Positions 16,095-25,296 of a stretch of DNA of 64,000 nt are shown one piece after another. Made by a program: the position numbers and the translations under genes. The DNA comes from Erysipelotrichaceae bacterium (GTDB lineage Bacteria > Bacillota_I > Bacilli_A > Erysipelotrichales > Erysipelotrichaceae), in the NCBI GenBank assembly GCA_003543215.1, contig DPJD01000001.1:325936-389935 (forward strand), given 5' to 3'. The number at the start of each line of letters is the position of its first letter. Positions within the stretch are counted from its first letter, which is position 1. The notes under the pieces were generated by a model. The model was not told the origin of the DNA. It did no database searches and saw only the letters and a program-made list of their open reading frames with translations.

Positions 16095-17966
16095 ATGATC
16101 GTTTATTCGGATACAAAGTATAATTTTATGGAAGTTGTCTTGGATGGCCGAATTGCAAATATTGTAGAAAAAAGCCTTCAGGATAAACTGAAAATTAGAG
16201 TTAGTCCAGCCGAGTTCAGTGCTTTTCAAAACTCGCTTGTTTTTGTGCGAATGATGCTAAGTGAAACGAAATTGCATAATGATACGACTGTATCAATAGA
16301 ATATCGTATTCCAAACACTTCAAAACGAATCGATTTTATAATCAGCGGCAAGAATGTAGAAGATAAACCTGCAGCAGTAATATTAGAACTAAAACAATGG
16401 TCACATGTTGAATCGATTTCAGGCTCAGATGGTTTGGTGCGGACATTCGTAGGTGGTAGTAAAAATGTTGTAACGCATCCTTCATATCAAGCATGGTCAT
16501 ATCAAAGTATGATCAGTGATTATAATGAAAATGTATATAAAATCCCGATTGAATTATCATCATGTGTTTTTATGCATAACTATGCGCGTGAAGAAGGTAA
16601 AGGGATTTTTTCTTATGACTATGACAATTATCTTAGACAATCACCTGTATTTTCGAAAAATGATATTCGAAAATTGAGCCATTATATTGATGAAAGAATC
16701 ATCGGACCAGATTACTTAAAAACAATCGAATTAATAGAACACGGTAAGATAAAACCTTCTAAATCACTGCAAGATTCACTGACTAAGATGCTAGACGGTA
16801 ATCCTGAATTCATCTTGATTGATGAACAGAAAATTGTCTATGAGCAAGCAATTGCGTTAGCTACAAAATCGATGAAAGACCGGAAGAAACGGGTAATGAT
16901 CATCGAAGGTGGACCAGGTACGGGTAAATCTGTGGTTGCCATTAATCTACTTGTGCAATTCACCAAGAAATTAGAAATGCATTGCCGATATGTGACAAAG
17001 AATTCGGCACCTCGTTCGGTCTATAAGTTTTATCTCAAAAAACACGGAATGAAAGGGAAGAATATTGATTATCTTTTTACAGGTTCGGGTAGTTTTACAG
17101 ATGTACCAACTGACTACTATTCATCTTTGATTGTGGATGAAGCTCACAGGTTGAATGCGAAATCTGGAATGTTTCAAAATTTAGGTGAAAACCAGATAAA
17201 AGAGATTATCAATTCAGCCCTCTTATCCGTATTCTTCATCGATCATGATCAAAAGATTCACATCAATGATATTGGTAGTGTTGATGAAATCAAGAAATGG
17301 GCAAAGTACTTAAATGCTGAAGTGTTTGAAAACAAACTTGTTTCGCAATTTAGGTGCAATGGATCTGAAGGGTACTTGAATTGGTTGGATGACGTACTTG
17401 ATATAAGAGAAACTGCAAATACAGTTTTTGAATTTGATTATGAGTTCAAGATTTTCGATAGTGTACAAGAAATGCGAAAAGCTATCGAAGAGAAGAATCA
17501 AGGTAGGAACAAGTCACGTATGTTAGCGGGATATTGTTGGGACTGGATTTCGAAAAGTAATAGTCAACTCTTCGACATAGAATTCAAGGAAGAGAATTTT
17601 AAAATGAGATGGAATCTCAACAGTGAAATTTATGCGATATCGGATTCTTCAATTAATGAGATTGGATGCATACATACTTCTCAAGGCCTCGAGTTTGATT
17701 ATGTCGGTGTCATTATTGGTGAAGACTTAACATTTAGTAATGATTGTGTTGTTACAGATTTTACAAAGAGAGCAAGCACAGATCAATCACTTAAAGGTAT
17801 CATTACCTTGAACAAAAAAGATCCAGATAAAGCAGCTGAGATAGCCGATGAAATTATAAAGAATACATATCGAACACTGATGACTCGAGGAATGAAAGGT
17901 TGTTTTGTGTACTGTGTTGATGAAACACTGAGTGAGTACTTAAAACAGCGAATTAAATGGTCATAA
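16095..17966 (+). CDS. Nuclease-helicase, DUF2075/COG3410 ATPase with an N-terminal PD-(D/E)xK-like domain
   Basis: 623 residues. The N-terminus contains RIDFII (Asp80) and ILELKQW (Glu98, Lys100), the spacing of a PD-(D/E)xK nuclease, followed by a conserved HPSYQAWSY. The C-terminal two thirds form a superfamily 1-like ATPase: Walker A GGPGTGKS at 272-279, Walker B LIVDEAHR, SQFRCNGS, and HTSQGLEFDYVGVIIG near the C-terminus, as in DUF2075 proteins. Its role is probably nucleic-acid cleavage or remodelling against invading DNA, together with the upstream MazG-like enzyme. RBS GGTGGGG lies close to the ATG. The nuclease call is my inference from motifs. Confidence 0.75.
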   Translation: MIVYSDTKYNFMEVVLDGRIANIVEKSLQDKLKIRVSPAEFSAFQNSLVFVRMMLSETKLHNDTTVSIEYRIPNTSKRIDFIISGKNVEDKPAAVILELKQWSHVESISGSDGLVRTFVGGSKNVVTHPSYQAWSYQSMISDYNENVYKIPIELSSCVFMHNYAREEGKGIFSYDYDNYLRQSPVFSKNDIRKLSHYIDERIIGPDYLKTIELIEHGKIKPSKSLQDSLTKMLDGNPEFILIDEQKIVYEQAIALATKSMKDRKKRVMIIEGGPGTGKSVVAINLLVQFTKKLEMHCRYVTKNSAPRSVYKFYLKKHGMKGKNIDYLFTGSGSFTDVPTDYYSSLIVDEAHRLNAKSGMFQNLGENQIKEIINSALLSVFFIDHDQKIHINDIGSVDEIKKWAKYLNAEVFENKLVSQFRCNGSEGYLNWLDDVLDIRETANTVFEFDYEFKIFDSVQEMRKAIEEKNQGRNKSRMLAGYCWDWISKSNSQLFDIEFKEENFKMRWNLNSEIYAISDSSINEIGCIHTSQGLEFDYVGVIIGEDLTFSNDCVVTDFTKRASTDQSLKGIITLNKKDPDKAAEIADEIIKNTYRTLMTRGMKGCFVYCVDETLSEYLKQRIKWS

Positions 17967-18076
17967 AGATAAGTTTAAGAAGAATTACAATAATTATTAA
18001 TCTAATCTAAATTGCATGTATGGCTTAAAACACTAGACCAATTGAGAAATTAAAGAGAAAAATAAAAAGGAGTAAC

Positions 18077-20248
18077 ATGGAAAACAATAAGCAATTTGAT
18101 TGGGTAGATTTCTATAATGGATTCGCAAGAAAACTACTTTTGTACAAGGACAATCGATCTGAATTAATTAGATTAATTAAGCTGGTTTTCAGTGACATTA
18201 ATATGAGTTTACCAACTCTGGAACTAAAAAATGACATCGTTGATATTGATCCATTCACTGTTTTTGGATTATTCAATAAGAGCCAATCCATTGATAGTCG
18301 GCTTAAATTAATAAAATCTATTACAAACCATTTTGATTTATCAGCCAAAACTCCTACAAGTTTCGATAGTATCCCCGTTCTAAATAATATGAATGCAACA
18401 TTCTATTGTTTCATTGATGCAAGATCTGAGCATGATATAGACAACTTATGGCATTTTTTTGAAGCAGCCCTTGAATATTCGGATAATCAGAGCTTTGAGA
18501 ATAACGTAAGATTCTCAAAGTATTTTGATATCGTAGTTAATTTAAAAGGGAATGGTAATAGCAAAATTACAATGGGACTCTATTGGATAGCTCCACACAT
18601 CTATCTTAACTTAGACAGTAGAAATGAATGGTACATTTATAAATCAGGAAAAATTCCTCTAAGGGTGGTGAATGATTTACCACAAATTAAACCAAAAATC
18701 ATGTCATCAACTTATCTTGAAATTGTAGATAAGTTAGCCAACTTTATAAAAAGTGGTAATACTCAATTTAATGATTTTAGAGATCTTTCTTTTGAAGCTT
18801 GGCGATATTCTGAAGAGGTTAATCATGCCGCTAAACAAAATACTGTTAAAACACAACGAGATAAAAAAGGTGAAGCATTAGCTGATGCAGATGTTGATAC
18901 GATTCATTACTGGATCTATTCTCCTGGAAATGAAGCAGTCAATTGGGATGAGTATTATTCTAAAGGCATAATGGCAATTGGATGGGGCGAACTCGGAGAC
19001 TTAAGCCTATTTTCAAACAAAGACGAAATGAAGATTAGAATGAAAGAGGTAATAGATAATACCAAAGGCTACAAAAATGCAGCTCATGCGACCTGGCAAT
19101 TTGCAAATGAGATGAAAATCGGTGATGTAGTTTTCGTTAAGAAAGGGATGTACAAATTAGTTGGAAGAGGAGTAGTAAGCTCAGAATATCAGTATGATGA
19201 TTCCTTTGATGAAGAGTATCGGAATATTCGAAGTGTAAATTGGACAGATAAGGGAGAGTGGGATCATCCTGGTCTAGCTGTTATGAAGACACTTACGGAT
19301 ATCACTGCATACACTGATTATGTCGAAAAGCTGAATGCTCTTTTCGAGGGCTCAGGATATGAAGAACTCGAAATTGAAGATATCGTCTATCCACCATACA
19401 CTAAACAGAAGTTCCTTGATGAAGTATATATTGAAGAAAGCAGTTATGATAATTTGGTTCAACTGATTAAAAAGAAGAAAAATGTTGTTTTACAGGGAGC
19501 ACCAGGTGTTGGAAAGACATACGCTGCAAAGCGCTTAGCCTACTCTATGATGGGTGTAAAAGACCAAGAACGGATTATGATGGTTCAGTTTCACCAGAGT
19601 TATACCTATGAAGATTTTATAGAAGGATTCAGACCATCTGGTACAGGCATGAATTTTGAGATAAAGAAAGGTTCCTTTTATAATTTTTGTAAAAAAGCTG
19701 CAGAAAATATTGAAGAAGACTATTACTTTATCATTGATGAAATTAATCGTGGCAATTTGAGTAAGATCTTTGGCGAGCTTTTTGTGCTTATAGAAAATGA
19801 TAAACGAGGTAATGCACTTCAACTATTATATTCTGATGAGAAGTTCTTTGTTCCAGACAACGTTTATATCATTGGGATGATGAATACTGCTGACAGAAGT
19901 CTTGCAATGCTTGATTATGCACTTAGAAGACGCTTTGCATTCTTTGATATGAGTCCAAGTTTCAATTCAGAAGGATTCAAGAGATATCAGAAATCAGTAA
20001 ACAACGAGAAATTTGATCGTCTTATTGAAAGAGTAATAAAGCTAAACGAAGCTATCGAAACAGATGATTCGCTTGGATTGGGATTCAAAATTGGTCATAG
20101 TTATTTCTGTGATTTAACGAATGTAGATCACCAAGTCTTATCGAATATTGTTGAATTTGAACTTATCCCTCTATTGAATGAATACTGGTATGATGAACCG
20201 CAGAAATTGAAAGATTGGAGCAGTCATTTGAGGAGTGCTATTAAGTGA
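18077..20248 (+). CDS. mcrB: McrB-type GTPase of a modification-dependent restriction system, with EVE/PUA-like domain
   Basis: AAA+ GTPase that, with McrC, recognises modified DNA and drives its cleavage (type IV restriction). 723 residues in three parts. An N-terminal domain of about 260 residues is of unclear fold, probably DNA-binding. A central segment (about 272-400), starting IHYWIYSPGNEAVNWDEY and containing MAIGWGE and KIGDVVFVKKG, looks like an EVE/PUA modified-base reader. The C-terminal AAA+ domain has Walker A GAPGVGKT (474-481), FIIDEINRGNLSKIFGE and the McrB signature MNTADRS (602-608). RBS AAGGAG. It overlaps mcrC by 4 nt. Confidence 0.9.
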   Translation: MENNKQFDWVDFYNGFARKLLLYKDNRSELIRLIKLVFSDINMSLPTLELKNDIVDIDPFTVFGLFNKSQSIDSRLKLIKSITNHFDLSAKTPTSFDSIPVLNNMNATFYCFIDARSEHDIDNLWHFFEAALEYSDNQSFENNVRFSKYFDIVVNLKGNGNSKITMGLYWIAPHIYLNLDSRNEWYIYKSGKIPLRVVNDLPQIKPKIMSSTYLEIVDKLANFIKSGNTQFNDFRDLSFEAWRYSEEVNHAAKQNTVKTQRDKKGEALADADVDTIHYWIYSPGNEAVNWDEYYSKGIMAIGWGELGDLSLFSNKDEMKIRMKEVIDNTKGYKNAAHATWQFANEMKIGDVVFVKKGMYKLVGRGVVSSEYQYDDSFDEEYRNIRSVNWTDKGEWDHPGLAVMKTLTDITAYTDYVEKLNALFEGSGYEELEIEDIVYPPYTKQKFLDEVYIEESSYDNLVQLIKKKKNVVLQGAPGVGKTYAAKRLAYSMMGVKDQERIMMVQFHQSYTYEDFIEGFRPSGTGMNFEIKKGSFYNFCKKAAENIEEDYYFIIDEINRGNLSKIFGELFVLIENDKRGNALQLLYSDEKFFVPDNVYIIGMMNTADRSLAMLDYALRRRFAFFDMSPSFNSEGFKRYQKSVNNEKFDRLIERVIKLNEAIETDDSLGLGFKIGHSYFCDLTNVDHQVLSNIVEFELIPLLNEYWYDEPQKLKDWSSHLRSAIK

Positions 20249-21285
20249 TTCCTGTTAAGAATATTTACTACATGTTGTCTTATGCTTTTCGCGCATTAAA
20301 TAGCCAAGGGTATAAAGACATTTCTACTGAACAATTTAATAATGTGGCTGAACTCTGTTCTAAGATTTTAACCATTGGGGTCAGTAGTCAGATAAAACAA
20401 GGTCTTGGCCGCAAGTACATCTCTGAGACCGAGGCTTTAACATCTCTAAAGGGGAGGATAAATATAACAGATTCAATCAAGAGTCAGACATTAATAAGAA
20501 GACAATTGGTTTGTACATTTGATGACTTCTCTGTAAATATACATGAGAACCAAATTATTAAAGCAACGATTGAATTATTACTAAAATCCAATATCTCAAA
20601 AGAACGTAAAATTGAATTAAGAAAGTTGTTAGTTTTTCTTAGTGATGTAGAATCTATTGATATTCATTCAATTAATTGGAAATTACAGTATAATCGAACG
20701 AACCAAAACTATAGAATGATAGTTTCAATCTGCTACCTCATTTTGAAAGGCCTTTTACATACAAATAGTGATGGATCAACAAGATTAATGGATTTTTTGG
20801 ATGAACAGCGAATGTCTAGGTTGTATGAGAAATTCATTCTTGAGTATTATAAAAAAGAGTTCCCTCAGCTTTCAGTGAGATCCTCTCAAATACAATGGAT
20901 GTTAGATGATGAGAACAGTTTAATGTTGCCAGTGATGCAATCAGATATCATATTGTCAAATAAAGATAATTATTTGATAATCGATGCCAAATATTATTCA
21001 AGTGTTACTCAATTGAGATTCGATACACAAACACTACATTCGGCGAACCTCTATCAAATATTTACATATGTGAAAAATAAAGAGGTAGAATTACAAAGCA
21101 AACCGCATAAAGTTTCTGGTTTGTTGTTGTATGCGAAAACTGATGAAGGTATTTCGCTAAATAATTCCTACATGATGAGCGGCAATAGAATAAGTGTCCA
21201 GACTCTGGATTTGGATTGCAGCTTTGAACAGATTACTGCGCAACTTGATGCTATTGCATTTGATAGTTTTAGAGATCTTACCTAA
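20245..21285 (+). CDS. mcrC: McrC nuclease subunit
   Basis: 346 residues. Partner endonuclease of McrB. The C-terminal PD-(D/E)xK core is QSDIILSNKDNYLIIDAKYY, with Asp in SDI and DAK as the catalytic set. The N-terminus (IPVKNIYYMLSYAFRAL) is the conserved opening of McrC-like 5-methylcytosine restriction proteins. The GTG start overlaps the mcrB stop in GTGA and has AGGAGTG upstream, so translation is coupled. Confidence 0.92.
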   Translation: MIPVKNIYYMLSYAFRALNSQGYKDISTEQFNNVAELCSKILTIGVSSQIKQGLGRKYISETEALTSLKGRINITDSIKSQTLIRRQLVCTFDDFSVNIHENQIIKATIELLLKSNISKERKIELRKLLVFLSDVESIDIHSINWKLQYNRTNQNYRMIVSICYLILKGLLHTNSDGSTRLMDFLDEQRMSRLYEKFILEYYKKEFPQLSVRSSQIQWMLDDENSLMLPVMQSDIILSNKDNYLIIDAKYYSSVTQLRFDTQTLHSANLYQIFTYVKNKEVELQSKPHKVSGLLLYAKTDEGISLNNSYMMSGNRISVQTLDLDCSFEQITAQLDAIAFDSFRDLT

Positions 21286-21346
21286 ATTCTTTCTGCCTGA
21301 TGAAGAAGAAATGTAAATCGGGATGAAATTGAGGAGGTGGCTTAAT

Positions 21347-22024
21347 ATGATGATTAGCCCAGAAAGTTATTATGAAGAATATCTCAGTGGAAGAACTAAA
21401 GAACAGATTATGAGCGCTATTCGTGGTCTTAAGCAAGAAATTGGGCGTCTTAAAAATTCAATGGAAAACCCAAACTTTAGCCAAGTAGAAGTTATGCATC
21501 CTAGTGAATATACACGCCTTGACTTGACACGAGAGTATTTGAAAAGAGCCAAACAAGCATATGCTGAAGCTGGAGGAACGTATGCTTTATCAAAATCAGA
21601 AAAAAGATCTGCTGATTTTAATTCAAATATAGATTTCATATGTAAGATCAATTTCAGCATTGGTGGATTCTTTGGTGGTTACCGTAAATATACTATAGAA
21701 CTAACAGATGAGTTAAAAGTTCATGCAAAAATATGGGATCTTGAAGAACCACTATACTTGTTCGATGAAGAAGGTGAATTTATAACAAAGGAAAATTTTA
21801 TTGCTTTACTGTCTACCATCCATTTAGAGGAATGGCGAAGAAATTATACGACTCAACGTTTCGGATATGAGGTATTCGATGGTACCCAATGGGAACTGGA
21901 AGTTAAGTACAATAATGGTCGTAAACCAGTTAGGTTTTCTGGTAGTAACGCATATCCGTATAATTTCGAGAGATTTAAAGCATTATTGGAGATTGAAGAT
22001 GCAATAGATGCCGAAAATGCATAG
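21347..22024 (+). CDS. Unknown protein linked to the McrBC locus
   Basis: 225 residues, not recognised. The N-terminus (EEYLSGRTKEQIMSAIRGLKQEIGRLKNSME) looks like a short coiled coil. The middle has a glycine-rich strand segment (KINFSIGGFFGGYRKYTIEL) and the C-terminus is aromatic and strand-rich (WELEVKYNNGRKPVRFSG). GAGGAGGTGG precedes ATG 21347 at a good distance; an earlier in-frame ATG at 21323 would put this RBS inside the gene. It follows mcrC by 61 nt on the same strand with similar AT-rich codon use, so it may be an accessory or immunity-type gene of the island. Confidence 0.65.
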   Translation: MMISPESYYEEYLSGRTKEQIMSAIRGLKQEIGRLKNSMENPNFSQVEVMHPSEYTRLDLTREYLKRAKQAYAEAGGTYALSKSEKRSADFNSNIDFICKINFSIGGFFGGYRKYTIELTDELKVHAKIWDLEEPLYLFDEEGEFITKENFIALLSTIHLEEWRRNYTTQRFGYEVFDGTQWELEVKYNNGRKPVRFSGSNAYPYNFERFKALLEIEDAIDAENA

Positions 22025-22123
22025 ATTTAGAAGATTTGATTTTTAATTTTCTCGATAGCACTTATTTCAATGGAGTAAACGATTGCTTTTATCCATCAGT
22101 GTATTGGTAAAATATCCACGAAT

Positions 22124-22137
22124 TTTCTGATCAGAAA
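22124..22137. repeat. 14-bp perfect palindrome upstream of the macro-domain gene
   Basis: TTTCTGATCAGAAA, with further near-symmetry on both sides. It is 80 nt before the start and could be an operator. Confidence 0.4.
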
Positions 22138-22216
22138 TTCTACTGAAATCTGTTCATTTACATTTAGATAGCTTTTAAACTGTATGCTAATTAACCAAAA
22201 CATAGAGAGGACTTTC

Positions 22217-23182
22217 ATGCCCCTAGCCATCATTCGTCAAGATATCACCACAATGCATGTCGATGTCATCGTCAATGCCGCAAATACACAACTTAGAAAA
22301 GGTGGTGGAGTTTGTGGTGCGATCTTCAATGCGGCAGGTGCAGAGAACCTACAAACCGCATGTGATGTCTATGCGCCAATAAAAGTTGGAGGTGCTGTTT
22401 TAACTTCTGGCTTCAAACTTCCAGCACGATATATTATTCATACAGTTGGACCTGTCTACAAAGATGGGAAATCGAATGAAGAAAAATTGCTGTCGAATGC
22501 TTACTGGAATAGTTTAGAGCTTGCGATAAAACATGAATGTACCAGCATCGCATTTCCACTAATCTCAAGTGGTATCTATGGGTATCCTAAAGATGAAGCA
22601 CTTCATGTTGCGATGTCGACAATCCGGAGCTTCCTTGAATCGCATGAACTGATGGTCTATCTCGTCTTGTTTGACAAAGCAAGCTTCAAGATCAGTCAAG
22701 AACGTTTAGGTGATATTCAAAGCTATATTGATGAAAACTATGTAGAGACCCATACTTTTGGTAGAGGTCGCTTCAATGAACCCGATCTTGTTCAGTATAA
22801 ACAAGCATCCGTCAAAGACATCCAAGACTGGGTTAAACTGGTCGACCAATCCTTTTCCGAAACACTCTTGTATTGGATCGATGTCAAAGGGATGAAGGAT
22901 GTGGAAGTCTATAAACGTGCCAACATGGATCGTAAATTATTCTCAAAGATACGATCCAACAAAGATTATATTCCCAATAAACGAAATGTTTTGGCTTTGT
23001 GCATCGCAATGAGACTAGACATTAAAGAAACAGAAGCCTTATTAGAGTGTGCAGGTTATGCACTTTCTTCCAGTCAACTCTTTGATGTGATCATACGCTA
23101 TTACATTGAAAACAAGATCTATGACATTGATGAGATCAATACGGTGTTATTCCAGTATGATCTGGCATTGTTGGGTGTTTAA
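22217..23182 (+). CDS. Macro-domain protein with a C-terminal HTH-like domain
   Basis: 321 residues. The first about 170 are a macro domain: IIRQDITTMHVDVIVNAANTQL (ADP-ribose loop), GGGVCGAIFNAAG, and FPLISSGIYGYPKDEAL. These domains bind or hydrolyse ADP-ribose and O-acetyl-ADP-ribose. The C-terminal about 130 residues (YKRANMDRKLFSKIRSNKDY, then NVLALCIAMRLDIKETEALLECAGYALS) read like a helical, HTH-type adaptor seen at the C-terminus of other Bacillota proteins. GAGAGGA lies upstream of ATG 22217. It is at the right edge of the island, so a role in ADP-ribose signalling in defence is possible but unproven. Confidence 0.82.
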   Translation: MPLAIIRQDITTMHVDVIVNAANTQLRKGGGVCGAIFNAAGAENLQTACDVYAPIKVGGAVLTSGFKLPARYIIHTVGPVYKDGKSNEEKLLSNAYWNSLELAIKHECTSIAFPLISSGIYGYPKDEALHVAMSTIRSFLESHELMVYLVLFDKASFKISQERLGDIQSYIDENYVETHTFGRGRFNEPDLVQYKQASVKDIQDWVKLVDQSFSETLLYWIDVKGMKDVEVYKRANMDRKLFSKIRSNKDYIPNKRNVLALCIAMRLDIKETEALLECAGYALSSSQLFDVIIRYYIENKIYDIDEINTVLFQYDLALLGV

Positions 23183-23201
23183 CACTTTATATCGTCAAAT
23201 G

Positions 23202-23228
23202 AAAAGGGGTCTTGTGAGATCCCTTTTA
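23202..23228. terminator. Bidirectional terminator between converging genes
   Basis: Stem AAAAGGGGTCT / AGATCCCTTTT (one G-U pair), loop TGTG, with A and T runs on both sides. It serves the macro-domain gene and the converging peptidase gene. Confidence 0.88.
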
Positions 23229-23230
23229 CT

Positions 23231-24226
23231 TTAGATTACGTTTTCTTCTAAAATTAGTTCTTGCTTATCTGAATCTAATGTAGCCAATACCCCAATCGGT
23301 AATGTAAGCATCGGATGCGTATGTGCACAATCAAACTCTGCGAGAATTGGAATTTTTGGCTCACCAATGACTTCCAATAACAACTCATAGGGTCTACGAC
23401 CTGTACCCATGTCTTTGAAGAGTTCATGCTTACCTAAGATCAATCCTCCAATACGATCAAACACGTTATTGACCTTGAGATGTGCAAAGTTGCGTTCCAA
23501 TGTTGCGATATCTTTTAAGGAATCTTCAATGAGTAGGATATCACCTTGCTTGATTTCAGGCATGTATTCAGAACCCCAGATACCACCCATGGTATTGAGA
23601 TTACCACCGATGAGACGACCGGTATGACGACCTGGATGTACGGTGATCAATTGATTTGTTTGAGGGTGTTTGCTTCTGTCTTGGAGCGACCAATCGATGT
23701 ATTCCTCTGTCCACTCTTTTGGGGTAGGAAGAAGATAAGGATATTTCATTTGACCGGATACTATCGCTTCAAAGCTTGCGAAAGTCTCGTCCACATACGG
23801 AGGCAACTCTCCGAATGATGCGACCAAGGCAGGACCATAATAGGTCACTAAACCTGTTTTCGCATAGATCCCTAAGAGGAGTGCCGTCACATCTGAATAC
23901 CCTACAAAGATCTTCGGATCTTTTTTGATGGCTTCATAATCCAAATAGGGAAGCAATGAATTCGAGTTCATTCCTCCGATCATCGACATGATGCATCGTA
24001 CTTCAGGATCACGAATCAATGCATTCAACTCATCCACACGCTCTTGAATGGAACCAGAGCGATAGAAATCACGGTGTCCCGTTAGGGAGCCTTCCTTGAT
24101 GATATAACCCTTGTCTGATAAATAAGCCTTTGCTCGCTCAAAACGTATTTTGGCAAAAGCGCTAGCGGGTGAAGAAGGGGAGTAAACAGCGATGATATCG
24201 CCTTTACGTAAAGGTTTTGCGAACAT
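23231..24226 (-). CDS. S66 peptidase, LD-carboxypeptidase / MccF-like
   Basis: 331 residues. Serine peptidase family S66 with a Ser-His-Glu triad. The nucleophile is in FVGYSDVTALL, and the region MSMIGGMNSNSLLPYLDY matches the MccF branch more than LdcA (which has a GGYG loop). The conserved C-terminal segment includes DCAHTHPMLTLPIG with the catalytic His. LdcA recycles murein tetrapeptides; MccF cleaves microcin C-type peptidyl-adenylates. AGGAGA is 5 nt before the ATG. Either role is possible; MccF-like is favoured by sequence. Confidence 0.85.
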   Translation of the reverse strand: MFAKPLRKGDIIAVYSPSSPASAFAKIRFERAKAYLSDKGYIIKEGSLTGHRDFYRSGSIQERVDELNALIRDPEVRCIMSMIGGMNSNSLLPYLDYEAIKKDPKIFVGYSDVTALLLGIYAKTGLVTYYGPALVASFGELPPYVDETFASFEAIVSGQMKYPYLLPTPKEWTEEYIDWSLQDRSKHPQTNQLITVHPGRHTGRLIGGNLNTMGGIWGSEYMPEIKQGDILLIEDSLKDIATLERNFAHLKVNNVFDRIGGLILGKHELFKDMGTGRRPYELLLEVIGEPKIPILAEFDCAHTHPMLTLPIGVLATLDSDKQELILEENVI

Positions 24227-24261
24227 AGAAGTCTCCTGATCTATCTTCCATTATACAAGAA

Positions 24262-24285
24262 AAGCGACTTTATTAAATGTCGCTT
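24262..24285. repeat. Hairpin between the divergent peptidase and VWA genes
   Basis: Stem AAGCGAC / GTCGCTT around a 10-nt loop, without a T run. Another AAGCGACC follows at once. Its role is unknown; it may be a bound site in the shared regulatory region. Confidence 0.4.
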
Positions 24286-24346
24286 CACAAGCGACCTCTC
24301 AATTGTTCCCAGCGCTTAAACTAAGGGCATAAAGGAGCAATACATT

Positions 24347-24991
24347 ATGAAAAACAACGCAACAGAATTGGTCTACATCTTAGATCGCAGTGGATCCATG
24401 GCAGGTTTGGAAAAAGATACGATTGGTGGTTTTAACGCCATGCTTAAGAAACAAAAAGAAGTCGAAGGCGAATGCCGTATCACCACCGTCCTCTTTGACA
24501 ATCAAATGAACATCCTCCATGATCGTTTAGACATCCAAGCCATTGGAAGTTTAACTGAAAAAGATTACCATGTCGGAGGTTCTACCGCACTCTTGGATGC
24601 GATCGGTTCTACCATAAACAAAATCGGCAATGTCCAAAAGCACAGCGCTTATGACCACCGTGCCTCCAAAGTCCTCTTTGTCATCATCACCGATGGTGAA
24701 GAGAACTCCAGTCGTGAATTCTCATCTGGACGTGTCAAGAAGATGATTGAGCATCAGATGAACAAGTATGGCTGGGAATTCATCTTCCTTGGCGCAAACA
24801 TCGATGCGGTAGAAACCTCAAAGATGTATGGTATACGGCCTGATCGTACCCAGAACTATCATGCGGACGCAAAGGGAGTCAACTTGAACTTCGATGTCAT
24901 GAGCAAGACCGTCGCAAACTTCCGTATGAATGCCAGTATTGATAAGGATTGGAAGGATCAGATCGAGAAGGATTTTGAAGAACGTAAGTAA
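24347..24991 (+). CDS. VWA-domain protein
   Basis: 214 residues, a single von Willebrand factor A domain from end to end. LVYILDRSGSMAGLEKDT is a full MIDAS DxSxS motif, GGSTALLDAIG carries the Thr ligand and IITDGEENSS the Asp. It has no signal peptide or membrane segment, so it is cytosolic. VWA proteins of this short type often work with MoxR or TerD-like partners, but none is adjacent. AAAGGAG lies upstream of the start. Confidence 0.85.
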   Translation: MKNNATELVYILDRSGSMAGLEKDTIGGFNAMLKKQKEVEGECRITTVLFDNQMNILHDRLDIQAIGSLTEKDYHVGGSTALLDAIGSTINKIGNVQKHSAYDHRASKVLFVIITDGEENSSREFSSGRVKKMIEHQMNKYGWEFIFLGANIDAVETSKMYGIRPDRTQNYHADAKGVNLNFDVMSKTVANFRMNASIDKDWKDQIEKDFEERK

Positions 24992-24995
24992 GAGG

Positions 24996-25026
24996 GTGTG
25001 TCCGATAAAACGGACACACATCTTTT
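24996..25026 (+). terminator. Terminator after the VWA gene
   Basis: Perfect 9-bp stem GTGTGTCCG / CGGACACAC with loop ATAAAA, then ATCTTTTATG. Confidence 0.88.
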
Positions 25027-25070
25027 ATGTTTTGCATATGAGACTAAACTATGTTTAAGGGGGAAGTGTT

Positions 25071-25286
25071 ATGCCGATCATCTTATGGTTAGCTTATATG
25101 GTGGCCTTGTTCTCTGGCGGACTAATCTATGTCTCCATTTTTGGTGGCGTATTCAGAGCAGACAGCTTGATCATCGGACTCCTGTTTTTCTCGGGATCAT
25201 CCTATGTGATCCATCTTATGAATAAACAGATACCAGGTGGTCAAGATATTGAAGATTTGATCGATCGAACAGTGCCAAGAGAATAA
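25071..25286 (+). CDS. Small membrane protein
   Basis: 71 residues with two probable transmembrane helices (IILWLAYMVALFSGGLIYVSIF and ADSLIIGLLFFSGSSYVIHLM) and an acidic C-terminal tail. Not recognised. RBS GGGGGAAG precedes the ATG and a terminator follows the stop, so it is a single-gene unit. Confidence 0.65.
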   Translation: MPIILWLAYMVALFSGGLIYVSIFGGVFRADSLIIGLLFFSGSSYVIHLMNKQIPGGQDIEDLIDRTVPRE

Positions 25287-25296
25287 GTTTAATGAG

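Noticed and set aside
24998..25225. 75-codon frame overlapping the small membrane protein
   Set aside because: It starts inside the terminator of the VWA gene, has no RBS, and the overlapping frame from 25071 has RBS and membrane helices.
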